DNA from: DAOSCP01 sp035379625
GTDB taxonomy: Bacteria > Bacteroidota > Ignavibacteria > Ignavibacteriales > DAOSCP01
Assembly: GCA_035379625.1 (NCBI GenBank)
Contig: DAOSVM010000044.1
Coordinates: 1 to 16,486 of the forward strand
Length of the DNA stretch: 16,486 nucleotides
Reading direction: 5' to 3'
A program made the translations under genes and the position numbers. Under the pieces are notes generated by a model that searched no databases, was not told the origin of the DNA, and was given only the letters and a program-made list of their open reading frames with translations. Every line of letters starts with the position of its first letter. Position 1 is the stretch's first letter. Of this stretch, positions 1 to 7,187 are shown piece by piece.

Positions 1-513
1 TCGTTGAACATTAGAAGAAGGTATAATAATAGGAATATCTACAATACCAGCTAATTTTCCACCATTTCCTCCTAATAAGCCTATGGTATGAATATTTTTA
101 TTTTTTGCAACTTCTACAGCTAAAACAACATTTTTTGAATTTCCACTTGTTGAAATAGCCAATAAAGTATCACCTTCATTACCTAGCCCTTGCAAATTAC
201 GAGCAAAAACATTTTCAAAACCGATATCATTTCCGCCAGCAGTTAAATTGGAAGTATCTGTAGTTAAGGCAATAGCAGGTAAAGGAGGACGAACGATATC
301 ATGAGAAAGACGAATCATAAATTCTGTTGCCAAATGTTGAGCATCGGCAGCACTTCCACCATTTCCAATAATTAATAGTTTTTTACCGTTTTTAAAAGTT
401 GTTAAAAGTAAATCAATAGCTTTTTGAATATTTTCATTATTAATTTTTAAACTTTCAGTTTTAACATTTATACTTTCTTCGTATTGTGATTTTATATAGT
501 CAAAATAATTCAT
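1..513 (-). CDS. gmhA: Phosphoheptose isomerase (partial, C-terminus outside window)
   Basis: Sedoheptulose-7-phosphate isomerase, the first step towards the ADP-heptose of lipopolysaccharide cores; cytoplasmic. I translated the minus strand from the ATG at 513 and it stays open for 171 codons to the window edge; the family is about 190 residues, so only the last 20 or so are missing. It is a single SIS domain: IGNGGSAADAQHLATEF at about 49-65 carries the expected zinc ligands His60 and Glu64, STSGNS at 121-126 is the sugar-phosphate loop, and Gln170 sits where the third ligand is expected. The final His ligand lies beyond the edge. An AAGGG ribosome-binding site at 519-523 supports the start. 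It follows the GGGPS-like gene after 11 bases, so the two are probably co-transcribed. The family call is firm. Confidence 0.93.
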   Translation of the reverse strand, partial: MNYFDYIKSQYEESINVKTESLKINNENIQKAIDLLLTTFKNGKKLLIIGNGGSAADAQHLATEFMIRLSHDIVRPPLPAIALTTDTSNLTAGGNDIGFENVFARNLQGLGNEGDTLLAISTSGNSKNVVLAVEVAKNKNIHTIGLLGGNGGKLAGIVDIPIIIPSSNVQR

Positions 514-524
514 AATTACCCTTA

Positions 525-1271
525 TTAAGATTTGAAATGAATAGCTTTTGCAAATTCTTTTATTTGTGGCCAATTTTCGGGATTTTCAAAATGATTTCCA
601 ATAACAATTGCTTTGGCACCATTTAATACTTTATTTCTTGCTACCTCAGGCGTTCTAATTCCTCCACCCACGATTACTGGTATATTTACCGTTGAAGTAA
701 CAAGTTTAACCATTTCATCAGGTACAGTATTCAAAGCACCTGAACCTGCTTCTAAATATATAAATTTCATACCTAAATATTCACCGGCAAGAGCAGTAGC
801 AGCAGCAATAAGCGGTTTATCAGAAGGAATTGGTTTTGAACCACTCATATATTCTGCTGTGGTCACCTTTCCAGATTCAATTATCATATAACCAGTAGAA
901 ATAGGTTCCAATTTTTTAACCTTTATAATAGGTGCTGCAAGTACATGCTTACCAATGAGATGTTCAGCATTTCTTCCACTTATCAAGGATAAAAATAAAA
1001 TTGCATCTGCTTCAGAGGATACCTGGTCTATACTCCCGGGAAATATTATTAAAGGAATTTTGGTATATTTTTTAATTTCTTTGCAAAAATTATCCATTTG
1101 TGAATTAATTAAAAGACTTCCTCCTATCAACAAAGCATCAACTCCCGCTTCATTAACATAATTTAAGAGCTCTGGGAGTTTTTCAATCTTTAAATCATCT
1201 GGATCGATTAACAAATAAAATATTGCGCCTTTTTCTTCGATAATTTTTAAAAGGTGTTGATAAATGCCCAT
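525..1271 (-). CDS. Geranylgeranylglyceryl phosphate synthase family (GGGPS/PcrB-like)
   Basis: TIM-barrel prenyltransferase of the GGGPS/PcrB family, which joins a polyprenyl diphosphate to sn-glycerol-1-phosphate to form an ether bond. The 248 residues are full length for the bacterial (group II) branch. Visible family motifs are LIDPDD at 21-26 (metal/diphosphate site), SGRN at 98-101, YLEAGSGA at 172-179, VGGGIRTPE at 201-209 and GNHFE at 225-229, the last three forming the glycerol-phosphate pocket. In archaea this makes the first ether-lipid intermediate; FCB-group bacteria also carry such genes, but what they make from the product is not settled, and the prenyl chain length cannot be read from sequence. 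It lies just upstream of gmhA on the same strand, an envelope setting. No clear Shine-Dalgarno is seen before the ATG at 1271. Confidence 0.9.
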   Translation of the reverse strand: MGIYQHLLKIIEEKGAIFYLLIDPDDLKIEKLPELLNYVNEAGVDALLIGGSLLINSQMDNFCKEIKKYTKIPLIIFPGSIDQVSSEADAILFLSLISGRNAEHLIGKHVLAAPIIKVKKLEPISTGYMIIESGKVTTAEYMSGSKPIPSDKPLIAAATALAGEYLGMKFIYLEAGSGALNTVPDEMVKLVTSTVNIPVIVGGGIRTPEVARNKVLNGAKAIVIGNHFENPENWPQIKEFAKAIHFKS

Positions 1272-1371
1272 AATATCATTATATTTATTTAAAAAAATTC
1301 AAATTTTAATTTAAAAAAAAATTTCGTTTTTTCAATTATTATTTAAATTATATCAAAAAATTTTGGTCAAT
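1272..1371. promoter_or_regulatory. Divergent intergenic region, probable back-to-back promoters
   Basis: This 100-base stretch, almost only A and T, separates the minus-strand GGGPS-gmhA pair from the plus-strand gene at 1372. Both transcripts must start here or nearby, so it should hold two promoters. I cannot point to convincing -35/-10 or Bacteroidota -33/-7 boxes against such a background. Confidence 0.4.
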
Positions 1372-3192
1372 ATGCAAGATTATGAAAAACACTCATTAGT
1401 ATCGAACGAAGTTAAAGCGAACAGACTAAAAAGTTTAGCAAAGCTATATTTCCAAGATTTTGTTAAATTCAATTACGATATTGATGATTACAAAAAAATT
1501 TCAGCTCAATTAAATTCTTTCATGCTTCCCTCAGAATATAAGGAATTTTTTATTAGAATTAACAATTTAGGTTATATTTTTATCTGTAATCACCCAATTT
1601 TGACAACTATTGAAGAAAAAGCATTTGCAAAACTAGATCCGAAACTTGCACATTTAGATAATTTTAAACAAACAAAAGAATATTTTTACAAATGGAATGT
1701 TACTAAAAATGACCAAGAAAGAAAACATTTTGCTACACAAGTAGTTAATTTAGTTGAAAAAAATACTAATAAAGAAAATTTTGTTAAATTCTTTTATTCA
1801 GCTGTAATATTTTTACTTGATCCATCACTTAAAAATCTAAATTTTGCTATTGAAGCAATAGAAAATGCATTAACTCATATCGATAATTCAACTTTTGAAA
1901 ATTTTTATAAAAATGAAGCTAATTATCTAGCAAATGTTTTATACGGTTTCCTCTACTTAGTAACTCAAGATTTTGATAATGCAGCTAAAAAGTTTTCTTT
2001 TGCTCTTAACTATATTCCGACAGGTATTAACGCGAAATATTATTTGGCAATATGTAATATTCATCAAAATATGTATCAAAATGCTATTAATTTGTTAAAT
2101 GAAATTATGCATTTTGATTTGGAAAGGATAGAATATGCACTTGCAAACAATAATTTACCATTTTATGCGTTTTCCGTTGCTAATGCTTACTTTCATCATG
2201 TGTTTATAAATATTGATTTTTTTCCAATCATTGATGATATTGATGCGATGTTTAGAAATAATATTGAGCTTTTAACAACTTCCTTTGAAAAATTAACATA
2301 TAAATGTCATAAAATCTTAAATTGTGGTGTTGATGAATTTATTTCTCCTAAGTCTAGAATTGATATTGAATTTATTCAAAAAGTAGTGCAAACTTTTGCC
2401 GATAGCAAAAATACCTACATTGTTCTATCTGCTAAATATCTTGATAAAAAATTCCGTGAAACTTTAGATAATATCATTAACGCTATTACTACCAAATATG
2501 AAACTATGATGGAAGAACAATTAGCTACTTACGATAACCAAAAGGCAATGACAAGAGAAAGAATTGAAAAATTACAAAGTACTCTAGAAGAATTAAAAAA
2601 TAATCTTAAAGAAAAATATGAAGAAGGCATAAAAATTATTGAAAAAAATACTCAGGATAATATTTCAATTATTGAAAAAAAAATTCAGCAGCTTGAGAAT
2701 TCTAAAAAATTCGACCCACAAAGTAATTTTAATACATCAATTTTATATAATATACTTTTTTCTTCATTTATATTTTTAATTTCAGGCTTTGCTAGTTGTT
2801 CATCATCCACAGAAACCACAGATGCACCATTAAAAATTTTTCTTATTAGTGGTTTTAAATGGGGAATAGTTACCTTTATACTTGGTTTTATTATTGCTGC
2901 CATATCCTCAGCATATGCAGTGGTTGATAAACAGAAAGAAAAGCAAAAGTACTTAAAAAAAATTACTGCTATTAAAAATAGACACGATAAAGAAATAGAA
3001 CACTTAAAAAGAGAATATGAAGCAAGGGTCAAAGCTTTTGAAGATGATTATGGTCAAAGAATTAAAGATTTTGAAGATAAAATTACAAAATTAACCGAAG
3101 ATAAAATAAAGGAAACTGACTTTTTTAAACAAGAAGCTCAACGAAGAATTAATGAACAAATTGACAAATTCCGTGAAATTATTAATTTATAA
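1372..3192 (+). CDS. Orphan membrane protein: TPR-like N-terminus, two TM segments between two coiled coils
   Basis: I do not recognise a named family. From the ATG at 1372 the protein has 606 residues; an in-frame TTG three codons earlier is possible but neither has a good ribosome-binding site. Residues about 185-250 look like TPR helices (alternating small and aromatic residues around NAAKKFSFALNY and YYLAICNIHQN). A charged coiled coil spans about 378-447. Two hydrophobic helices follow, about 457-477 and 495-518, joined by a short Ser/Thr/Glu-rich loop that includes CSSS. A second coiled coil fills 520-606. With no signal peptide, the simplest topology is a hairpin in the inner membrane with both coiled coils on the cytoplasmic side; the two could pair with each other. 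bshB1 begins 27 bases downstream and may be co-transcribed. Function unknown. Confidence 0.8.
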   Translation: MQDYEKHSLVSNEVKANRLKSLAKLYFQDFVKFNYDIDDYKKISAQLNSFMLPSEYKEFFIRINNLGYIFICNHPILTTIEEKAFAKLDPKLAHLDNFKQTKEYFYKWNVTKNDQERKHFATQVVNLVEKNTNKENFVKFFYSAVIFLLDPSLKNLNFAIEAIENALTHIDNSTFENFYKNEANYLANVLYGFLYLVTQDFDNAAKKFSFALNYIPTGINAKYYLAICNIHQNMYQNAINLLNEIMHFDLERIEYALANNNLPFYAFSVANAYFHHVFINIDFFPIIDDIDAMFRNNIELLTTSFEKLTYKCHKILNCGVDEFISPKSRIDIEFIQKVVQTFADSKNTYIVLSAKYLDKKFRETLDNIINAITTKYETMMEEQLATYDNQKAMTRERIEKLQSTLEELKNNLKEKYEEGIKIIEKNTQDNISIIEKKIQQLENSKKFDPQSNFNTSILYNILFSSFIFLISGFASCSSSTETTDAPLKIFLISGFKWGIVTFILGFIIAAISSAYAVVDKQKEKQKYLKKITAIKNRHDKEIEHLKREYEARVKAFEDDYGQRIKDFEDKITKLTEDKIKETDFFKQEAQRRINEQIDKFREIINL

Positions 3193-3219
3193 TTCTTAAA
3201 CTTATCGATTGGAACTACA

Positions 3220-3942
3220 ATGAATTATGATGCTATTTTTTTTGGTGCACATCCAGATGATGTTGAAATTGGTTGTGCAGGAACTATAGCTAGCCTTACA
3301 GCTCAAAATAAGAAAGTTGCAATTGTTGATGTTACTTCTGCTGAATTGAGTACTCGTGGTGATATAATTACAAGAAAACAGGAAGCTCTTAATGCTGCAA
3401 AAATACTCGGCGTTCAAGAAAGAGTTATTTTGGATATTCCGGATGGTAATATTCAAGTTAATAAGGAAAATACTATTAAAGTAATTGAAATTATTCGTAA
3501 ATACAAACCAAAATTAATTTTCGCTCCTTATTTTAATGATCGTCATCCTGACCATATTAATATTAGTAGACTTATCAAAGAAGCATATTTTTATTCAGGT
3601 TTACAAAAGATTTCAACAATAGTTGACGGTAAAAAACAAGATTTTTATCGACCGCGAAATCTCTTTTATTATATGACTTACTTTATTTTTGAACCATCTT
3701 TTGTAATTGATATTTCTGATTTTATGGAGACCAAAATTCAAGCATTGAAAGCTTATAAATCACAATTTTACAATCCCGATTCTGATGAGCCTTTAACACT
3801 TATAGCAAAAGCAGATTTTTTTGACTATATAAAATCAAGAAATCAAATTTATGGGTTTAGAATTGGGAAAAGTTTTGCAGAACCATATTTTTATGAAGAT
3901 TATCTTATGTACGATTTTAATATTTTATTCAATAATTCATAA
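3220..3942 (+). CDS. bshB1: LmbE/PIG-L deacetylase, BshB1-type (bacillithiol biosynthesis)
   Basis: Zinc-dependent deacetylase of the LmbE/PIG-L family. The closest match I see is BshB1, which removes the acetyl group from N-acetyl-glucosaminyl malate in the second step of bacillithiol synthesis; cytoplasmic. The 240 residues match the family length. AHPDD at 10-14 supplies metal ligands His11 and Asp14 with catalytic Asp13; RHPDH at 108-112 supplies His112. LSTRGD at 43-48 corresponds to the conserved TRG stretch that separates BshB1 from looser LmbE relatives. Chlorobiota and many Bacteroidota use bacillithiol-type thiols, so the role fits, but bshA and bshC are not in this window and a different GlcNAc substrate remains possible. 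The start at 3220 has only a weak GGAA ahead of it. Confidence 0.82.
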   Translation: MNYDAIFFGAHPDDVEIGCAGTIASLTAQNKKVAIVDVTSAELSTRGDIITRKQEALNAAKILGVQERVILDIPDGNIQVNKENTIKVIEIIRKYKPKLIFAPYFNDRHPDHINISRLIKEAYFYSGLQKISTIVDGKKQDFYRPRNLFYYMTYFIFEPSFVIDISDFMETKIQALKAYKSQFYNPDSDEPLTLIAKADFFDYIKSRNQIYGFRIGKSFAEPYFYEDYLMYDFNILFNNS

Positions 3943-4059
3943 ATTTAAATTAGTTAATACAGATAATAACTATAATAATAATTAAGTGGTAAAACAATAA
4001 TCATATATTTTCTTTTATTAGTTTATTAACTTTTTTTTATCGAAAATAGGGATTATTTT

Positions 4060-4130
4060 GCGGGCCTTCGGCCCGCTGCCCACGTGCGTCAGCCGACGCA
4101 CGTGGGCTTAAGCTTATACTGTCCGAGTTA
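4060..4130 (+). repeat. Twin-hairpin repeat, copy A (solo)
   Basis: Two adjacent hairpins plus a conserved tail. Hairpin 1 (4060-4076) pairs GCGGGCC with GGCCCGC around a three-base loop. Hairpin 2 (4078-4107) pairs GCCCACGTGCGTC with GACGCACGTGGGC, 13 perfect pairs around AGCC. The tail (4108-4130) contains GCTTATACTGTC. The same order and tail recur at 8752-8832, the right end of the mobile element, where hairpin 2 has another sequence. There is no T-run after either hairpin, so this is not an ordinary terminator. I find no opposite-facing partner copy nearby, so it looks like a solo end or a degraded insertion. Confidence 0.8.
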
Positions 4131-4137
4131 TAAAATA

Positions 4138-4162
4138 TTTTTTAAAATTTAATTTTAAAAAA
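4138..4162. repeat. AT-only perfect palindrome
   Basis: TTTTTTAAAATT at 4138-4149 is the exact reverse complement of AATTTTAAAAAA at 4151-4162, with one base between. It lies just after the twin-hairpin repeat. In such AT-rich DNA this could be chance; a role as a weak bidirectional terminator is possible. Confidence 0.5.
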
Positions 4163-4326
4163 CGTTGTTTATTTAAAGTAACTACATTAAAAGAAATCAC
4201 GCAAACTTATGTTGGGCGCTCTTAATTTTATATTTTACAAGATATAACGTGACAAGATATTATTTGTAATGATGTAATAATAAATATAAATTTTTCATAA
4301 TGTTGTAAAGATTTAAAAAATATTTT

Positions 4327-4334
4327 AAAGGGGG
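4327..4334 (+). promoter_or_regulatory. Strong ribosome-binding site of ldcA
   Basis: AAAGGGGG lies four bases before the ATG at 4339. It is one of the clearest Shine-Dalgarno sequences in the window and fixes the ldcA start. Confidence 0.8.
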
Positions 4335-4338
4335 AAAT

Positions 4339-5277
4339 ATGCGAATTTTAAAACCAAATCCATTAAAAAAAGGCGACACAATAGGAATAATCACTCCAGC
4401 TTCTGCAGTAAAAGATGAATCTAAAATAAATAAAAGTGTTGAGTATTTAGAAAAACTAGGTTATCGCGTTGAAGTTGGTAAAAATGTCGGGAAAAGATAT
4501 TATTATCTCGCTGGTAATGATGCAGAAAGATTAGAAGATTTACATACGATGTTTGAAAATAAAAAAATCAAAGCTATTTTTTGTTTAAGAGGTGGCTATG
4601 GAACTGTAAGATTACTCCCACAAATAAATTATGATTTAATTAAAAAGAATCCTAAAATTTTCGTAGGCTATAGTGATATAACTGCTTTACAAATGGCATT
4701 TTTGGCAAAGGTAAATTTAGTAACTTTTGCGGGCCCTATGCCTGCGGTTGATTTTTACGACTCCCCTTCTTCTTATACTGAGGAAATTTTTTGGGATTTA
4801 ATTACAACACCTTATAAAAAATATGAATATAAAATTACTAACGATATTGTAAAAATTACAGAAAAATCTGCTCGTGGAATTATTATTGGTGGTAATTTAA
4901 TTGTTTTTTCATCTCTTCTTGGTACACCATATATGCCATCACTCTATAAGAAAATTCTTTTTCTTGAAGAAGTTGAAGAAAAACCGTATAAAATTGATAG
5001 AATTTTTTCACATCTTTCTCTAATCAAAGAATTTAAAAGAATTAAAGGTTTAGTTTTTGGACAATTTGAAGATTGCACAGATCCAGATTTTGATGAAAAT
5101 TTAAGTTTAGTTGAATTAATCTCTCAATATTTTAAAGAGATTGATAAACCTGTTATGTATAATGTTAATTTTGGTCATATAAAAAATTTTATTACTATAC
5201 CTTATGGGATAAGAGCTTCGGTAAATTCAAAAACTGGAAAAATTAAATTATTAGAATCAGCACTTAATGAGGACTAA
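4339..5277 (+). CDS. ldcA: LD-carboxypeptidase (peptidase S66, muramoyltetrapeptide carboxypeptidase)
   Basis: Serine carboxypeptidase that removes the terminal D-alanine from murein tetrapeptides during peptidoglycan recycling. The 312 residues match family S66. RGGYGT at 84-89 is followed by GYSDITAL at 110-117, where Ser112 is the expected nucleophile; Glu210 in FLEEVEE and His280 in NFGHIKNF complete the unusual Ser-His-Glu triad, at spacings close to the characterised Pseudomonas enzyme (115/217/285). GGNL at 184-187 lines the site. No signal peptide is seen, so it should act in the cytoplasm. The start is backed by a strong ribosome-binding site. The stop codon abuts the ATG of the following membrane sulfatase-fold gene, so both are surely translated from one message. 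Confidence 0.95.
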   Translation: MRILKPNPLKKGDTIGIITPASAVKDESKINKSVEYLEKLGYRVEVGKNVGKRYYYLAGNDAERLEDLHTMFENKKIKAIFCLRGGYGTVRLLPQINYDLIKKNPKIFVGYSDITALQMAFLAKVNLVTFAGPMPAVDFYDSPSSYTEEIFWDLITTPYKKYEYKITNDIVKITEKSARGIIIGGNLIVFSSLLGTPYMPSLYKKILFLEEVEEKPYKIDRIFSHLSLIKEFKRIKGLVFGQFEDCTDPDFDENLSLVELISQYFKEIDKPVMYNVNFGHIKNFITIPYGIRASVNSKTGKIKLLESALNED

Positions 5278-7107
5278 ATGAAAGTATTAAACAAAGTTTT
5301 TCCTTTCTCGTTTCCTATTTTATTGGTTTTAACTGACTTTAGTTTAAGATTTAAATTTCTCATAAATTACGATTTCAAACAATTCTTTTTTTATTTTGTT
5401 TCAATTATATTCTCAGTTTTAACTATTATAACTTTTGCATTACTTGCAAAATCAATAAAAAAATTAAAATTATTTTTGTCATTTTTATTTGCCTTTATAT
5501 ATACTTACATTGTAATTTTTTCGATTGGTTTTTATTACTATTCCAACATATTCCCCAATTATTATACAATTGAATATTTTATTGAAGAATTTAAAAATTC
5601 AATTACCATATTTGTAGGAACAATAACAGTTTGGTCAATTATATTAATTCTGTTAATATTTGCATACTTAATCTATTGGTTTAATTACATTATAAGATAT
5701 TTAAATTTTGATAAATTTTATAAAAAAAAATTATATTTAATTTCACATATTATCGTTAATGTAATATTATTATTCGTTTTAAATAATAACATCAGATTTG
5801 TAGACCAAACATTAACAATAGACTCAAATTTATTTGCTACTTTTACAAGGTATTATTATAATAAAGCAACTAATAAAAATTTTGGTGGAACCGGATTACT
5901 TGCTAGAAATCCAATTAGGTTAGAAAAAGCTAGTTATAATAAAAATATTGGTGTCAATGTATTAGTAATAGTTTTTGAAAGTTTAAGAAAGCATAACTTA
6001 AGTTTATATGGTTATTATCGAAAAACAACACCTTTTTTAGATAGCATTGTAGCAGTTAAAGGGAAAGAATTTTTTATTTTTCAAAATACTTTTACAACTT
6101 CAACAACAACAATGTTAGCTATTCCTGCTTTATTCACTGGAATTACACCCTACCAAGATCCTAAACTTATTCACACTTATCCAATGATTTGGGATTACGG
6201 GAAAATACTAGACAAAAAAAATTTTTTTATAACTTCTCAATCATTTCAATGGTACAATTTGAATATCTACTATTCTAACGAAAAGATAGACTTTTTATGG
6301 AATAAAGAAATTAGCGGTCACCCAAACTATAATGATTTTGGTATTAATGATAAATTGACTGTTAATACGCTAATAAATTATTTAAATCAAAACAATAATT
6401 TTTTTGGTGTTTTTCAATTTAATACTAATCATTATCCATATAAAAATAATTTAAAGAAATGGGATGGCGAAAGAATAGATGATTATGACAATACTATCCT
6501 TTTACAAGATTCATATATAAAAGAAATTTTTACTGCTTTAGAAAAAAATAATCAATTGGATAAAACAATTGTCATATTAATAGGTGATCACGGAGAAGCA
6601 TTTGGAGAACATAAACAAATTGGTCACAGGGATTGTAATAATATTGAAACTTTGGCGGTTCCATTTGTGATTTATATCCCTGAAAAATACCATAAATATT
6701 TGAATATTAACGAACTTAAAAAAAATACATCCAAAATTACAACAAATGCAGATTTAGTTCCTACATTGTTAGATTTATTCAACTTAAATAGTAAGCAAAT
6801 TATACAATTAAAATCAAATTTTTATACCAAAAGTTTATTTCAAAACATTGATGATAATAGATATATTATTACACTTAATAACAATAGTATTTCAAGGTAC
6901 AAAGTTGGCGTATCAATAATCGATAAAAAATACCATTATTTATACAAAATTAACACACAACCTCATATTGAGGAAATTTACGAATGGCCAATTGATAGAG
7001 CTGAACAAAATAATTTAATCGAACAATTAACTCCTGAAATTATTAATTATTATAAAAAAGAATTGATGAAATATCCTGTATGCAAAAAGGTATTTGAAGG
7101 ATTTTAA
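5278..7107 (+). CDS. Membrane-anchored sulfatase-fold head-group transferase (PF00884; EptA/LtaS-like)
   Basis: Alkaline-phosphatase-superfamily membrane protein of 609 residues. Four or five hydrophobic helices fill about 8-170, followed by a catalytic domain from about 225 that should face the periplasm. Metal-site motifs are visible: Glu234 in IVFESLRKHNLSLYGY, a Thr-rich nucleophile loop TTSTTTMLAIPAL at 273-285, His385 in TNHYPY, and GDHGE at 436-440 with Asp437 and His438. A Thr nucleophile, rather than the Cys/Ser of true sulfatases, points to phosphoethanolamine or phosphoglycerol transfer, as in EptA or LtaS. The natural substrate cannot be told; lipid A, a glycan or a lipid head group are candidates. 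Its ATG directly follows the ldcA stop, suggesting coupled expression of two envelope functions. An AT-rich terminator-like hairpin follows at 7135-7165. Confidence 0.85.
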   Translation: MKVLNKVFPFSFPILLVLTDFSLRFKFLINYDFKQFFFYFVSIIFSVLTIITFALLAKSIKKLKLFLSFLFAFIYTYIVIFSIGFYYYSNIFPNYYTIEYFIEEFKNSITIFVGTITVWSIILILLIFAYLIYWFNYIIRYLNFDKFYKKKLYLISHIIVNVILLFVLNNNIRFVDQTLTIDSNLFATFTRYYYNKATNKNFGGTGLLARNPIRLEKASYNKNIGVNVLVIVFESLRKHNLSLYGYYRKTTPFLDSIVAVKGKEFFIFQNTFTTSTTTMLAIPALFTGITPYQDPKLIHTYPMIWDYGKILDKKNFFITSQSFQWYNLNIYYSNEKIDFLWNKEISGHPNYNDFGINDKLTVNTLINYLNQNNNFFGVFQFNTNHYPYKNNLKKWDGERIDDYDNTILLQDSYIKEIFTALEKNNQLDKTIVILIGDHGEAFGEHKQIGHRDCNNIETLAVPFVIYIPEKYHKYLNINELKKNTSKITTNADLVPTLLDLFNLNSKQIIQLKSNFYTKSLFQNIDDNRYIITLNNNSISRYKVGVSIIDKKYHYLYKINTQPHIEEIYEWPIDRAEQNNLIEQLTPEIINYYKKELMKYPVCKKVFEGF

Positions 7108-7134
7108 TATTAATTTTTTCCCAATAACTTGATA

Positions 7135-7165
7135 AAAAGCAAATTATTTTGTAATTTGTTTTTTT
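7135..7165 (+). terminator. AT-rich terminator-like hairpin after the ldcA operon
   Basis: A 12-pair stem (one G-T pair) joins 7135-7146 to 7152-7163 around TTTTG, and the right arm runs into a T-tract to 7165. GC content is very low, so efficiency is doubtful. It ends only 12 bases before the aminotransferase ribosome-binding site, so read-through may supply part of that gene's transcription. Confidence 0.5.
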
Positions 7166-7177
7166 ATAAAATTCAAT

Positions 7178-7181
7178 GAGG
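7178..7181 (+). promoter_or_regulatory. Ribosome-binding site deciding the ilvE start
   Basis: GAGG lies six bases before the ATG at 7188 and overlaps the alternative ATG at 7176, which therefore is the less likely start. Confidence 0.7.
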
Positions 7182-7187
7182 TTAGTA

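Larger units (their letters stand above)
3943..4338. other. Gene-free gap between bshB1 and ldcA
   Basis: No credible coding sequence or tRNA in these 396 bases. They hold AT-rich sequence, the GC-rich twin-hairpin repeat at 4060-4130, a 25-base AT-only palindrome at 4138-4162, and the ldcA leader. The ldcA promoter should lie between about 4165 and 4325; I see no box I would defend. The GC-rich repeat stands out sharply against the surrounding sequence. Confidence 0.7.

Noticed and set aside
613..1161. Plus-strand open frames at 613-891 and 955-1161
   Set aside because: Shadows of the GGGPS-like gene on the opposite strand, whose motifs are clear.
2685..3456. Minus-strand open frames at 2685-3032 and 3202-3456
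   Set aside because: Antisense to the coiled-coil protein and bshB1, with no recognisable motifs or ribosome-binding sites.
4060..4107. Twin GC-rich hairpins as the bshB1 terminator
   Set aside because: No T-run follows either hairpin, they start more than 110 bases after the stop codon, and the same module recurs as part of a mobile element.
4211..4217. Integron attC core (GTTGGGC) downstream of the twin-hairpin copy A
   Set aside because: The seven bases fit the attC right-end consensus, but I find no complementary RYYYAAC partner upstream or imperfect stem between, and no integrase.
5278..7107. True sulfatase
   Set aside because: The Cys/Ser-x-Pro-x-Arg sulfatase signature is absent; the Thr-rich loop and multi-helix N-terminus fit the phospho-head-group transferase branch better.
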